DNA from: CAZNNH01 sp964574335
Lineage (GTDB): Bacteria > Acidobacteriota > Vicinamibacteria > Fen-336
NCBI GenBank assembly: GCA_964574335.1
Contig: CAZNNH010000006.1
Coordinates: 1-64,000 of the forward strand
Direction of reading: 5' to 3'
Length of the DNA: 64,000 bases
Below the pieces are notes generated by a model. The model saw only the letters and a program-made list of their open reading frames with translations, was not told where the DNA came from and searched no databases. Positions 27,026 through 36,412 of this stretch are shown piece after piece. The translations under genes were made by a program, and so were the position numbers. Position 1 is the stretch's first letter, and each line of letters opens with the position of its first letter.

Positions 27026-28453
27026 ATGCGCTTCGACCGCCAACGCTTCTTCGACGCCATGAGCCGGGTCAACCCCCTGCAGATCATCTTCCTGCTCTGC
27101 GTGGGCTTCTCGATCCTGACCTACCTGATCCCTGGTGGCGAGTTCGAGCGCCAGTCGGTGATGGTCCTGGGGCAGAAGCGTCAGATCGTCATCCCCGGGT
27201 CCTTCCATTCGGTCCCCTCACAGCCGCAGGGCTTCCTGGAGCTGTGGACCGTCTTCATGCGCGGGGCGGTGGAGGGGGCCGAGCGTTCCTTCGTGATCAT
27301 GCTGGCGGCCGGGGCAATGACCGCGATCATCGCCACCGGCGCCATCAACGCCGGGATCCACGCCCTGCTGCGCCGGACCGGAGGCCTGGGGATCGGCTTC
27401 ATCCCGGTGATGGTCTTCGCCATCGGCCTGTGCGGCGCCACCTTCGGGATGTACGAGGAGGGTATCCCCTTCATCCTGGTGATCGCCCCGTTGATGCTGA
27501 CCATGGGCTTCGACTCGATGGTGGCGGTGCTCATCCTCTACTGGAGCATCGCGGTCGGCTTCGCCTGCGGCATCACCAACCCCTACAACGTCGGGATCGG
27601 CCAGGCCATCGCCAACGTGCCCCTCTACAGCGGGGCCTGGTTCCGGGTGCTGAGCTTCCTGGTCTTCATGACCATCACCAGCCTGGCCATCATGCGCTAC
27701 GCGGCCCGGGTCCGGGCGGATCCCCGGCAGTCGCTCTCCTCCGAGGAAGACGTCGCCAACCGGGCCCGCCTGATCGCGTCGCCGGCCGCCTCCGGGGGGG
27801 AGACGATGACGGGCCGCCACGCCCTGACCCTGACCCTGGTGGCGGCGGCCTTCGCCATCCTGATGGTCGGCCTGATGCAGCACGGCTGGGGCTTCCGCGA
27901 GATCGGCTCGCTCTTCCTCTGGATGGGGATCGTGATCCCGCTGGCCGGGGGCCTGTCGGCCGGCGCGATGATCGACAAGAACATCGAGGGGATGAAGAGC
28001 GTGGTGATCGCGGTCTTGATGATGAGCGCCGCCCAGATCGTTTACTTCATCCTGAGCGACGCCCGGATCCTCGACACCATCCTCCACTTCTTCGCCAGCT
28101 ACCTGGGGGCGGTTCCCCGCTTCGTGATCGCCTACGTGATGTTCGCCATCAGCGCGCTGACGGCGGCGCTCTTGTCGAGCGCCTCCGGGACGGCGGCCAC
28201 CCTGATGCCGATCCTGGCGCCGTTGGCCGAGGTGCTGGACTTCCCCAAGCAGATCGTGGTCCTCTCCTTCCAGTACGCGACCGGTGCCTTCAACTTCTGG
28301 ATGCCGTGGGACGGCATCGCCTTCACCATCTGCTCGATGGGCGGCGTCTCCTTCTTCAAGTACATCCGTCACACCGCCAAGTTCGCGGTGCTGGTCTACA
28401 TCCCCACCGCCCTCGTGATGCTGCTGGTCGCTGTGCTGCTCGACTATCGGTAG
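27026..28453 (+). CDS. yfcC: YfcC-family membrane carrier
   Basis: 475 residues, about 12 hydrophobic segments, starting after a GGAGG. The N-terminal FLLCVGFSILTYLIPGGEF and segments GATFGMYEEGIPFILVIAPL and ITNPYNVGIGQAIANVPLYSG are characteristic of the YfcC/ArcD-like branch of the DcuC superfamily (ion transporter superfamily). Members are predicted amino acid or dicarboxylate carriers or antiporters. Following two peptidase genes, it probably moves peptides' breakdown products, but the direction and substrate are not shown by the sequence. Confidence 0.85.
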   Translation: MRFDRQRFFDAMSRVNPLQIIFLLCVGFSILTYLIPGGEFERQSVMVLGQKRQIVIPGSFHSVPSQPQGFLELWTVFMRGAVEGAERSFVIMLAAGAMTAIIATGAINAGIHALLRRTGGLGIGFIPVMVFAIGLCGATFGMYEEGIPFILVIAPLMLTMGFDSMVAVLILYWSIAVGFACGITNPYNVGIGQAIANVPLYSGAWFRVLSFLVFMTITSLAIMRYAARVRADPRQSLSSEEDVANRARLIASPAASGGETMTGRHALTLTLVAAAFAILMVGLMQHGWGFREIGSLFLWMGIVIPLAGGLSAGAMIDKNIEGMKSVVIAVLMMSAAQIVYFILSDARILDTILHFFASYLGAVPRFVIAYVMFAISALTAALLSSASGTAATLMPILAPLAEVLDFPKQIVVLSFQYATGAFNFWMPWDGIAFTICSMGGVSFFKYIRHTAKFAVLVYIPTALVMLLVAVLLDYR

Positions 28454-28743
28454 CCGGCGCGCACCCCGCCGGACGGTGCCCTCGGCAGCCACGCTTCATC
28501 GAGAGCCCCGGGCGGGCCGACCCTTCCGGCGCCGTGTTGTCCGCTCCCGGACACCGGCTCCAGCGCCGGGCGGGGCTCCGGCTGTGCTCGCGGAGAGCGG
28601 AGGCTGAGCCCGGCGCCCCCAGACGGCCCACCCGGAACTCAGCCGCAGCCCATGGTCTGGAGGGCGCCGACGCGCCACCTTCTACCCGTGCCAGACGCGG
28701 CGCCTGATCACTGCTGTCCGCACCCCCCCGGCCGTCGAGCTGA
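28454..28743. other. Intergenic region with a large stem-loop
   Basis: No gene is supported in these 290 bases. A nested hairpin is visible: outer arms GCGCCGGGC (28563-28571) and its exact reverse complement at 28608-28616, inner arms CTCCG (28576-28580) and CGGAG (28591-28595). A short hairpin CCGGCG/CGCCGG (28454-28459, 28467-28472) just after yfcC may act as a weak terminator, but it lacks a T tract. Confidence 0.4.
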
Positions 28744-30529
28744 CCGACGGGTCGGAATCTCAACCCCCGGCGGTCGGGGTGGAACAGGGCAGCAGCAGGC
28801 GCCGCACCTTCCGACCCCCTGTCCCGTGGCACCGCCCGCCAGTCGGCCTTCTTCGCCAAGGGGGCCGACTCCAAGGACCAGGTCTGGACCCTGGACGGCG
28901 TCAATGTCACCGACGAGGTCTCCTGGTCATCACCGGGCTACTGGCAGTACGACACCTTCGACGAGATCAACTTCACGACCGGCGGCTCGGACGTCTCGAT
29001 CGCCACCGGCGGGGTGGGGATCAACATCGTCACCAAGCGCGGCACCAACGCCTTCCACGGGGCGGCCGGGGGCTTCTTCGCCAGCGACGACCTGCAATGG
29101 TCGAACCTCCCCGACGAGCTCCGCAACGACGAGCGCCTGCAGGGCAGCGACAAGGCGGACCATGCCGACCAGGTCACGGACATCAGCTTCGAGTTCGGCG
29201 GCCCGATCCTGAAGGACCGGCTCTGGTTCTACCTCGGCTACGGGCGTAACGACATCCGCGTCCTCCGGCTGACCCAGACCGAGGATCGGACCGTGCTCGA
29301 GAGCTACACCGCCAAGCTGAACTGGCAGGCCAGCACCAAGGACATGGTCTCGCTGATGTGGTTCCAGGGGGAGAAGTCCAAGTACGGGCGGGCCAGCGTG
29401 GCGCTGCAGGAGACCGATGCCCACCTGTGGGACCAAGGTGGGGCCTACAAGGAAGGCTTCCCCCGCGGCTTCAGCAAGCTCGAGTGGGACCGCGTCTTCG
29501 GCCCCAGCTTCGTCCTCAACACCAAGCTCTCCTACTACAACAACGGCTTCGGCCTCCACCCGCGGGGTGGGCTGGACGTGCGCGAGGTCCAGGACTACGT
29601 CAACCAGGTGGCCACCGGCACCAGCTACGACATCTCCTACCTGACGCCGCAGTGGACGGGCAGCGTGGACGCCCGCTACTTCAAGAGCAGCCACGAGCTG
29701 CGGTTCGGTGCCAGCTTCCGGCGCACCGGGCACGAGTCGATCCGGACCCAGCCCGCGGACCGCGTCCAGCTCCGCCTCTACTCCGACGGCGACCAGGCCC
29801 GCTTCTGCCGTGACGGCGTGCTGGCGACCCGCACCAACCACATCAGCCTCTACGCCGGCGACAGCTGGACCCACGAGCGGCTGACGGTGAACGCCTCGCT
29901 GCGCTACGACCGCCAGACGGCCTTCTCGTTGGCCACCTCGGCGCTGGCCAACCCCGCCATCCCCGACCGGCTGCCCAGCCTCGACTATCCCGGCAGCGAC
30001 GGGAACGTGGTCGAGTGGAACGACCTCACGCCGCGCCTGGGTGTCACCTTCGCCCTCGACGAGGCACCCTGGACCCCCTTCGACGATGGCGGCCAGGTGG
30101 CCCCCGTACAGCTCGGGGTCAGGCAAGATCTACTTCGCCAACGCCCGCTGGCAGGTCAACGCCAACGCCCTCTACCAGCTCCCGCTCGGCTTCGAGATCT
30201 CGGGCAACTTCTTCGGGAGGCAGGGATACCCGAACCCCTACTACCTCACCCTGGAGAGCGGGTTCGACGGCTACCTGAGCGTGCTCGCCGACGGCGAGAA
30301 GATCGACGCCACGCGCCTGCCGGCGCTGTGGGACCTCGACCTGCGACTCGCCAAGACCTTCCGGTTCGGCGAGAGCGGACGGCTGAGGCTCTCGGCCGAG
30401 ATGTTCAACGTCTTCAACAGCAACACCGAGCTCAACCGTGTCCACGACGCGTCCTCGGACGCGTTCAGCCGCCTGGACGAGATCCTGGCGCCGCGCATCG
30501 TCCGCTTCGGCGCCCGGGTCAGCTTCTAG
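28744..30529 (+). pseudogene. TonB-dependent receptor (carbohydrate-type), decayed
   Basis: The frame reads as plug and barrel of a TonB-dependent receptor with an acidobacterial flavour: DQVWTLDGVNVTDEV, FDEINFTTGGSD, GVGINIVTKRGTNAFHG, then strands of the outer-membrane barrel such as ILKDRLWFYLGYGR and LTVNASLRYDRQ. It has no start, signal peptide, carboxypeptidase-regulatory domain or TonB box, because a stop at 28741-28743 closes the frame. Around 30066 the text jumps from the middle of the barrel (LGVTFALDEA) to a piece normally near the C-terminus (FDDGGQVAP). A frame change at about 30104-30109 is then needed to continue with SSGSGKIYF and finish at RFGARVSF. Three separate lesions argue for real decay or misassembly. 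It would have imported a glycan or other ligand across the outer membrane. Confidence 0.85.
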
Positions 30530-30580
30530 GCCCCAATCGACAGACGTAGACGCAAAGCCTCTCAACTCCCAATCGACAAC

Positions 30581-30613
30581 CGGCCCCGGGGCTTCCCCGG
30601 GGCCGTTTCCTTC
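30581..30613 (+). terminator. Rho-independent terminator
   Basis: A perfect 11-bp G/C stem (CGGCCCCGGGG at 30581-30591, its reverse complement at 30595-30605) with a 3-nt CTT loop is followed by TTTCCTTCT. It closes the receptor transcript about 50 bp after the stop. Confidence 0.85.
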
Positions 30614-30625
30614 TGGAGCCGCCCC

Positions 30626-31513
30626 TTATGCGGCGGTCAGGAAGGCCAGGCTCTTCGGGATGTTGCTCACCGGGTCGGTGGTCTCGTCCTCGATGTAGTA
30701 GATGTCGACCCCGGCAGCGCGGGCGGCGCCCAGGATGGCCGGCCAGTCGAGCTGGCCAGCCCCCACCGGGACCTCGTCCTCCGCGGGCATGCCGCTGGTC
30801 CCGGCCGGGAAGCTGAGCCCCTTGGCGATGTCCTTCACGTGGAGGGAGACCACGCGTCCGGCGTAGGCCTGGATCACGGCCGTCGGGTCACCGCCGCCCG
30901 CCTTGGCCCAGAGCACGTCGATCTCGAAGCCGACCAGGGCGGGATCGGTGGCCTTGGCGAGGGTGTCGAAGAGGGTCCCGTCCGGGGAGGAAACGAACTC
31001 CATTCCGTGGCAGTGGTAGGAGAACCGCATCCCCTCCTGCTTGGCCGACCGCCCCGCCTGGTTGAAGACCTCGGCCGCTCGCTTCACGTCGTCCGGCTTC
31101 AGGCCGGCCTTTCGGTCGTGGGGGATGAACGGGCAGACCAGGTAGGTCGCGCCGAGGGCGCGCGCCTCTCCCGCCGTCGCCGCGAAGTCCTTGGCGAGGT
31201 CGTCGAAGCCGACGTGGGCGGAGCTGCACCGGAGTCCCGCTGCGTCGAGGGCGGCACGGAAGGCCTCGGTGGTGTGGTTCGCCGTGCCGGCGCCCTGGAC
31301 CTCGACGATCCCCCAGTCCCGGACCCGGCGCAGGGTGCCCTCGAGATCCTCGGGAAGCTGGGCCCGCAGGCTCCAGAGCTGCAGGCCGATGGGCGTGCCG
31401 GAGGCGGTCCTGGCGCCCGCCATGGGATCCGCTCCGAAGAGGCGTCTTGTAGCCGAGAAGGAAAGACCAGCGGTAAGCGTACCGAGAAAGGCGCGTCGGG
31501 AGCTGACGATCAT
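30626..31513 (-). CDS. Tat-exported sugar phosphate isomerase/epimerase-like protein
   Basis: 295 residues from ATG 31513 (AGGAG 9 nt upstream). The N-terminus has SSRRAFLGTLTAG, a twin-arginine signal, then the TIM-barrel of the xylose-isomerase-like family: IGLQLWSLR, WGIVEVQGAG, YHCHGMEF, VGFEIDVLWAKAGG and VSLHVKD, with His and Glu/Asp positions for a divalent metal. Exported members are common in Acidobacteriota and Planctomycetes and are thought to isomerise or epimerise sugars outside the cytoplasm; the substrate is unknown. Confidence 0.85.
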   Translation of the reverse strand: MIVSSRRAFLGTLTAGLSFSATRRLFGADPMAGARTASGTPIGLQLWSLRAQLPEDLEGTLRRVRDWGIVEVQGAGTANHTTEAFRAALDAAGLRCSSAHVGFDDLAKDFAATAGEARALGATYLVCPFIPHDRKAGLKPDDVKRAAEVFNQAGRSAKQEGMRFSYHCHGMEFVSSPDGTLFDTLAKATDPALVGFEIDVLWAKAGGGDPTAVIQAYAGRVVSLHVKDIAKGLSFPAGTSGMPAEDEVPVGAGQLDWPAILGAARAAGVDIYYIEDETTDPVSNIPKSLAFLTAA

Positions 31514-31619
31514 CGTGTGGGTCTCCTGGCTCGAGCGGGGCGCCACGCCCCGCCGGCGAAAGGCCATTATTCGGGAGGCCCCGGGCCGCTGCAACCCGGC
31601 CGGTGTCGTACCGCCCCGG

Positions 31620-32669
31620 CTACGACTGACCCTCGCCGCCCGAGCCGGCGGCGGGGTCGTGGAACGGGTGCTGGCCGGCCACCGGGACCACCACCACCCG
31701 CCGGGTGGTCCGCTGGTGGCGCACCCTCACCGCGACGGGGCTCTCCAGCTCGCTCGCCTGGCCCGGCGCCGGGGCCAGCACGCAGCGGTTGCGGCCCTGC
31801 CGCTTGGCGACGTAGAGCTGGCGGTCGGCCATCCTCAAGAGCGACTCGGCGCTGTCGTGGTTCCGTGACTCGAGCGAGGCGACGCCCACCGACACCGTGA
31901 CCCGGAAGATGTTCCCGTCGTGCTCCACCACCTGGGCCTCCACCGCCTGCCGCACCCGCTCCACGGCCCGCAGGGCGTGGTCGCGGCCGGTGTTGCGCAG
32001 CAGCACCGAGAACTCCTCGCCGCCGTAGCGCGCCAGCAGGTCCTCGGTGCGCAGCACCCCCTCGATCAGCCCGGCCACCTCCTTGAGGGCGGCGTCTCCG
32101 GCCAGGTGGCCGAAGCGGTCGTTGACGGCCTTGAAGTGGTCGATGTCGATCATCGCCACCGAGAGCGGGAGCTGGCTGCGATAGCAGAGGGAGAACTCGG
32201 CCTCCAGCCCGTCCAGGAAGTACTGGCGGTTGTGGATCCCGAGCAGCGGGTCGCGGGTGGCCGACTCGTAGAGCTGCCGCTGGAAGCTCTCCTCCACCGC
32301 ATCCTGGAACGAGAACTTGACGATGGTGCCGGCCCCGAGCTGGATCCGATCGCCGTCGCGCAGCACGTGCTCCTCGACCTTCTGGCTGCCGACGTGCACC
32401 CCGTTGGTCGAGCCGAGGTCCTGCAGGAGGTACTGGCCGCCCTTCGAGGTCACCTGGGCGTGCCGCCGGCTGGCGGCCTCGTCGTCCACCGTGAGCTCGC
32501 AATCGAGGGCCCGACCGATCACGGTGGGCCGGTCGGTCAGCTCCACCATCCGCCCCACCGATCGGCCCCGGATCACGATCAGATAGGCCTTGCCGAGCTG
32601 AAGCGGCGACGAGACGAGGCTGTCGATCGTCACCCCGGGAAGGGTGTCGCCGGCGGGATCGCGGCTCAC
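31620..32669 (-). CDS. Diguanylate cyclase with N-terminal FHA domain
   Basis: 349 residues, GTG start at 32669. Residues 30-105 form an FHA domain (VIGRALDCELTVDD, SRRHAQV, LGSTNGVHV), which binds phosphothreonine peptides. The GGDEF domain follows: DPLLGIHNRQYF, DIDHFKAVNDRFGH and the active GGEEF in RYGGEEFSVLL. An RTED motif five residues before GGEEF is an inhibitory c-di-GMP site. The last 45 residues are an unstructured basic/Pro tail. The protein should make c-di-GMP in response to Ser/Thr kinase signals; no kinase gene is adjacent. It is divergent from deoC. Confidence 0.9.
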   Translation of the reverse strand: MSRDPAGDTLPGVTIDSLVSSPLQLGKAYLIVIRGRSVGRMVELTDRPTVIGRALDCELTVDDEAASRRHAQVTSKGGQYLLQDLGSTNGVHVGSQKVEEHVLRDGDRIQLGAGTIVKFSFQDAVEESFQRQLYESATRDPLLGIHNRQYFLDGLEAEFSLCYRSQLPLSVAMIDIDHFKAVNDRFGHLAGDAALKEVAGLIEGVLRTEDLLARYGGEEFSVLLRNTGRDHALRAVERVRQAVEAQVVEHDGNIFRVTVSVGVASLESRNHDSAESLLRMADRQLYVAKRQGRNRCVLAPAPGQASELESPVAVRVRHQRTTRRVVVVPVAGQHPFHDPAAGSGGEGQS

Positions 32670-32793
32670 TCCCGACCTCGGCGGACACTGGCTCCCGTCG
32701 GGCGGACCTCGGGTTTCTGCGGGATGCGACGGTATGAGGCTCCGATCATCCGCGACGCCAAACCTCTGGAGGGATGCTACGTGCTGATCGTAT

Positions 32794-32832
32794 CACAGGG
32801 GCCGGGGTTCGTCCCGCCCCCTGTGGTAGAGT
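32794..32832 (+). promoter_or_regulatory. Promoter and operator-like repeat of deoC
   Basis: An 8-bp inverted repeat, CACAGGGG at 32794-32801 and CCCCTGTG at 32818-32825, overlaps an extended -10 TGGTAGAGT at 32824-32832. A transcription start near 32839 gives a short leader to the ATG at 32866, which is preceded by AGGAGGGG. The repeat could be the site of a nucleoside-responsive repressor; no such regulator is next to it. Confidence 0.45.
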
Positions 32833-32865
32833 GGCGCGCTTCGTGCGGAAGAGGCAGGAGGGGCC

Positions 32866-33582
32866 ATGAAGAAGCACGGCTACGAAGATCTGGCCGGGAT
32901 GATCGATCACTCCCTGCTCCACCCCACCATGACCGATGCGGACCTCGAGGCGGGTTGCCGGCTGGCCGCCCAGTACCGAGTGGCCTCCGTCTGCATCAAA
33001 CCCTACGCGGTCAAGCGGGCGGCCGAGCTGCTGCAGGGGACCGGCGTCCTGGTCGGCACGGTGATCGGCTTCCCCCACGGCGGCAGCACCACCGAGGTCA
33101 AGGGCTACGAGACCCGGGTGGCGTGCCAGGACGGCGCCAAAGAGATCGACGTGGTCGTCAACGTCGGCAAGGTCCTGTCTGGAGACTGGGACTACGTCGA
33201 GCAGGACCTCCGGGCCGTGGTGGAGGAGTCCCACCAGCACGGCGCCATCGTCAAGGTGATCTTCGAGAACGACTTCCTGCCCGACGACGCCACCAAGATC
33301 CAGCTCTGTGAGGTCTGCGAGCGGGTCGGGGCCGAGTTCGTCAAGACGTCGACCGGCTACGGGTTCGTGAAGGGTGAGGACGGCAGGTACGGCTATGCGG
33401 GCGCCACCGACGCCGACCTCCGGCTGATGCGGGCCCACGTCTCCGAGAAGGTCCAGGTCAAGGCGGCCGGCGGCGTGCGTGATCTCGACGACCTGATCCG
33501 GGTCCGCGACCTCGGCTGTACCCGGGTCGGCGCCACCGCCACCGCGGCCATGCTCGACGAGTACCGCCGCCGCACAAAGTAG
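32866..33582 (+). CDS. deoC: Deoxyribose-phosphate aldolase
   Basis: 238 residues. The Schiff-base lysine is Lys160 in FVKTSTGYG. Family blocks are IDHSLLHPTMTD, VIGFPHGG, EIDVVVNVG, VKVIFEND and VKAAGGVRD. It cleaves 2-deoxyribose 5-phosphate into glyceraldehyde 3-phosphate and acetaldehyde in the cytoplasm, completing deoxynucleoside degradation. It stands alone on the plus strand; the ribose operon 8 kb away is the nearest related function. Confidence 0.95.
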   Translation: MKKHGYEDLAGMIDHSLLHPTMTDADLEAGCRLAAQYRVASVCIKPYAVKRAAELLQGTGVLVGTVIGFPHGGSTTEVKGYETRVACQDGAKEIDVVVNVGKVLSGDWDYVEQDLRAVVEESHQHGAIVKVIFENDFLPDDATKIQLCEVCERVGAEFVKTSTGYGFVKGEDGRYGYAGATDADLRLMRAHVSEKVQVKAAGGVRDLDDLIRVRDLGCTRVGATATAAMLDEYRRRTK

Positions 33583-33655
33583 GATCCCAGCCGAAAGCCA
33601 CGTACGGCCCGGGAGACAACCAAGATCCTTCCGGGGTACAGCTTCGAAGCGGCGC

Positions 33656-34756
33656 TCAGGATGACGCCCGCGACCGGCGCGGCGGCACCCGCCCCCCGTG
33701 GCAGTCCCGGCACCTCACGAAGTGGATGTCGTGGGAGCTCTTCGGGTCCTTGAACGTGGTGTCCATGGTCTCGACGTCGAGGCCGCAGTTGGAGAAGGCC
33801 GGATGACACCCGGCGCACGAGGCCCGGGTGTCCTGACGATGCCGCGAGTGACACGCCAGGCAACCGATCCCCTCGTGCACGCCGATCGCGGTCCGGTCGT
33901 CACCGGACGCCACCTCGGCGCTGGCCAGCGGCGCGTGGCACTGGTAGCAGAGGGCCTGACGCGGATCCGGGCTGGCAGCGACCGGCCGCCCGTGGTCCCT
34001 CATCGCCGGCAGCGGGAGCAGGTCGGCGGGAACGTCCCTCTGTCCGCGGCGATCGTAGAAAGCCAGCGAAGGCCGGAAGCGCTCGCGGTCGGCGGGCGCG
34101 CTCTCGGCCTCCGAGCGGAGCAGGCCGAGCGGCATCCCCTTTCGATGGACCTGATGGCAGGCCATGCAGGGGATGGCGTGACGGGCGCCCATCCCCTCGG
34201 GCTCGAGCCGCCAGGGACCGACGGTATCCAGCGGCTCCACCAGGTCGCGGATCGGACCCTCGAAGTACATGCCGTGGCAGCGCAGGCAGTCGTCCATCAG
34301 CAGCCGACGCTGGTTGTGGGAGGCGTCGAGGAAGATGCGCTGGTAGGTGGTGCCGTGGGGTCCGGCCGACCACTCGGCCGCCTCCTGCCGGTGGCAGCGG
34401 ACGCAGCGCTCCACCAGGGCGTCCACCTGCTCGTCCGTGATCCCGATCCGCTCGGGCAGCTTCCCTCCGAGATGAACGCCGACCCGGCGCAGGTTGCCGA
34501 GATGAAACTCGATCTGCGGGGTCAGAATCCCGCCGTGGCAGGCGTCGCAGCCCACGCCGCGATGGGTGGAGCCTTGCCACAGCTCCACATAGGGCTGGAT
34601 CTCGTGGCAGTCGCCGCACAGCCTCGAGCCGCGGGCCGAGTAGTAGCCGCTCCCCGCCAGGACCAGCAGGGGCAGGCCCAGGAGCACGCCGAGCAGGAGA
34701 CGAAGGCCCGGACGGCGCCGGCGCGGGGCGGGAGGGGCGGCAGAGGGCGTGGTCAC
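33656..34756 (-). CDS. Membrane-anchored multiheme cytochrome c with nine CXXCH motifs
   Basis: 366 residues; the GTG start overlaps the flavoprotein stop by 4 bp (GTGA). One hydrophobic anchor (LLLGVLLGLPLLVLAGSGYY) is followed by a NapC/NirT-like start, CGDCH, and eight further heme sites: CDACH, CVRCH, CLRCH, CMACH, CYQCH, CLACH, CAGCH and CRDCH. Such proteins carry electrons between the quinone pool or a dehydrogenase and periplasmic acceptors. Its gene follows a gluconate-dehydrogenase-type pair, so it probably accepts electrons from the GMC flavoprotein, replacing the triheme cytochrome usual for that enzyme. Confidence 0.87.
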   Translation of the reverse strand: MTTPSAAPPAPRRRRPGLRLLLGVLLGLPLLVLAGSGYYSARGSRLCGDCHEIQPYVELWQGSTHRGVGCDACHGGILTPQIEFHLGNLRRVGVHLGGKLPERIGITDEQVDALVERCVRCHRQEAAEWSAGPHGTTYQRIFLDASHNQRRLLMDDCLRCHGMYFEGPIRDLVEPLDTVGPWRLEPEGMGARHAIPCMACHQVHRKGMPLGLLRSEAESAPADRERFRPSLAFYDRRGQRDVPADLLPLPAMRDHGRPVAASPDPRQALCYQCHAPLASAEVASGDDRTAIGVHEGIGCLACHSRHRQDTRASCAGCHPAFSNCGLDVETMDTTFKDPKSSHDIHFVRCRDCHGGRVPPRRSRASS

Positions 34757-36408
34757 CTGAGGCCTCCTCCCCTCCACTCCCGGGTGATGTAGTCCGAGGC
34801 GTAGTAGGCGATGGCCATCACCGTCAGCACCGGGTTGAAGCCGCCGTTGGTGACGTGAACGGAGGCATCGACGACGAAGGCGTTGTCGACGTCGTGGATC
34901 TTGCAGTGGCGGTCGACCACCGAGGTCTTGGGGTCGTCACCCATCCGGCAGGTGCCGGCCTGGTGCTGGCCGGCGCTCAGGGCCCGGCCGGGGGCCCAGG
35001 TCCAGGTCCGGCTGGCGCCCGCCTCCAGCAGCCACCGCTCCGCCTTCTTGGCCTGCTCCTGGGCGATCTCGACGGTGTGGGCGTGGTTGGTGCCGGACAG
35101 CCGGGCCACCGGGACCCCCCAGTGGTCCTTCACCACCGGGTCCACCTGGACCCGGGAGTCGAACACCGGCATCTCCTGGACCGGCCCCATCACGCCGATG
35201 CTGCGCCGGTAGTAGCGGCGCATGTACTGCTTGTGCTCGATCCCCCAGGCCGGCACGTCGGGCGGGCGCTTGTCGAAGAACTGCACCGGCAGCCGGATGA
35301 ACTCGTTGGCCAGCATGCCGCCACCCACCAGGCCCGGGTTGCCGTGGTTGAAGTCGCAGATGGCGATCGAGGCGCCGGGGCCGACGTCGTCGAAGACGAC
35401 CTCCTCGAACAGGCCGAAGGCGCCCGGGTAGGCGTGCCCCTGCAGGTTCCTCCCCACCCAGTCGTAGTGGTTGCCGAGCCCGTTCGGGTGGAGGCGGCTT
35501 CTCGAGTTGAGCAGCAGCCGGGCCGACTCGATCGCGCCTCCCGAGACGATGACGAGGTCCGCCGGCTGCTCGTGGCGCCATCCCTTGCCGTCGAAGTAGG
35601 TGATCCCGGTGGCCCTCCCCTGTCGGTCGACCAGGATCTGCTCGACCAGACACTCGGTCTCGAGCTGGCAGTTGCCGGTGGCCAGGGCCTTGGGGATCAC
35701 CGTGTTGTGGGTTCCGCACTTGGCGTCCACCTCGCAGGCGAAGCCCACGCACCAGCGGCAGCGCATGCAGGGGGGACGTCCGCCGAAGGGGACGCTGTTG
35801 CGCAGCATCGGGATGTCGAAGGGGTGCCATCCGAGGCGCAGCGCCGCCGGCTTCAGGACCTCGTACTCCCGGTTCGGGGGGAGCGGCGGCATCGGCAGCG
35901 GCCGGCGCCGCTCCGCCTTGAACGGGTTGGCCGAGTCGTCACCGGAGACGCCGATCTCCCACTCCGCCTTCTCGTAGAAGGGCTCCAGGTCGTCGTAGCG
36001 AATGGGCCAGTCGTCGAGCGTGCTCCCCTCGACGGGGCCGTAGGTCGAGCGGAGCCGGAAGTCCTGCTCCATGTAGCGCCAGGCCTGGGCCCCGTAGCTG
36101 AAGGTCCCGCCTCCCACGCAGGCGGCGTTGTTCTGGTAGTCCCAGCCGCGGTCGGGAGAGACCAGGCGCTCTTGGCCGTCCGGCGTGACCAGCACCCGCG
36201 GGTTGCGCGCCGGGTCGGGTCCGAAGGCCGTCCCCAGCGCCCAGGTGCGCTGGTTGATCAGGTCGTCCTTGCGGAAGTCGAACGCCGTGTGGAAGTGGCC
36301 GCGCTCCAGCAGCAGCACGCTCAGCCCCGCCTCCGCCAGCTCCTTGGCGACGATCCCACCGCCGGCGCCGGCACCGACCACCACCGCGTTGACCCGTGGC
36401 CGCTCCAA
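34753..36408 (-). CDS. GMC oxidoreductase, gluconate 2-dehydrogenase flavoprotein type
   Basis: 551 residues, probable TTG start at 36408 after GGAGGG. FAD-binding GAGAGGGIVAKELAEAG lies at the N-terminus, with the Cys-rich stretch PPCMRCRWCVGFACEVDAKCG in the middle and the GMC C-terminal block HQAGTCRMGDDP followed by NGGFNPVLTVMAIAYY. It oxidises a sugar alcohol, sugar acid or similar substrate at the periplasmic side. With no signal peptide of its own, it is probably exported together with the Tat-signal subunit encoded 4 bp upstream, as in gluconate dehydrogenase. Confidence 0.9.
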   Translation of the reverse strand: MERPRVNAVVVGAGAGGGIVAKELAEAGLSVLLLERGHFHTAFDFRKDDLINQRTWALGTAFGPDPARNPRVLVTPDGQERLVSPDRGWDYQNNAACVGGGTFSYGAQAWRYMEQDFRLRSTYGPVEGSTLDDWPIRYDDLEPFYEKAEWEIGVSGDDSANPFKAERRRPLPMPPLPPNREYEVLKPAALRLGWHPFDIPMLRNSVPFGGRPPCMRCRWCVGFACEVDAKCGTHNTVIPKALATGNCQLETECLVEQILVDRQGRATGITYFDGKGWRHEQPADLVIVSGGAIESARLLLNSRSRLHPNGLGNHYDWVGRNLQGHAYPGAFGLFEEVVFDDVGPGASIAICDFNHGNPGLVGGGMLANEFIRLPVQFFDKRPPDVPAWGIEHKQYMRRYYRRSIGVMGPVQEMPVFDSRVQVDPVVKDHWGVPVARLSGTNHAHTVEIAQEQAKKAERWLLEAGASRTWTWAPGRALSAGQHQAGTCRMGDDPKTSVVDRHCKIHDVDNAFVVDASVHVTNGGFNPVLTVMAIAYYASDYITREWRGGGLR

Positions 36409-36412
36409 GGCT

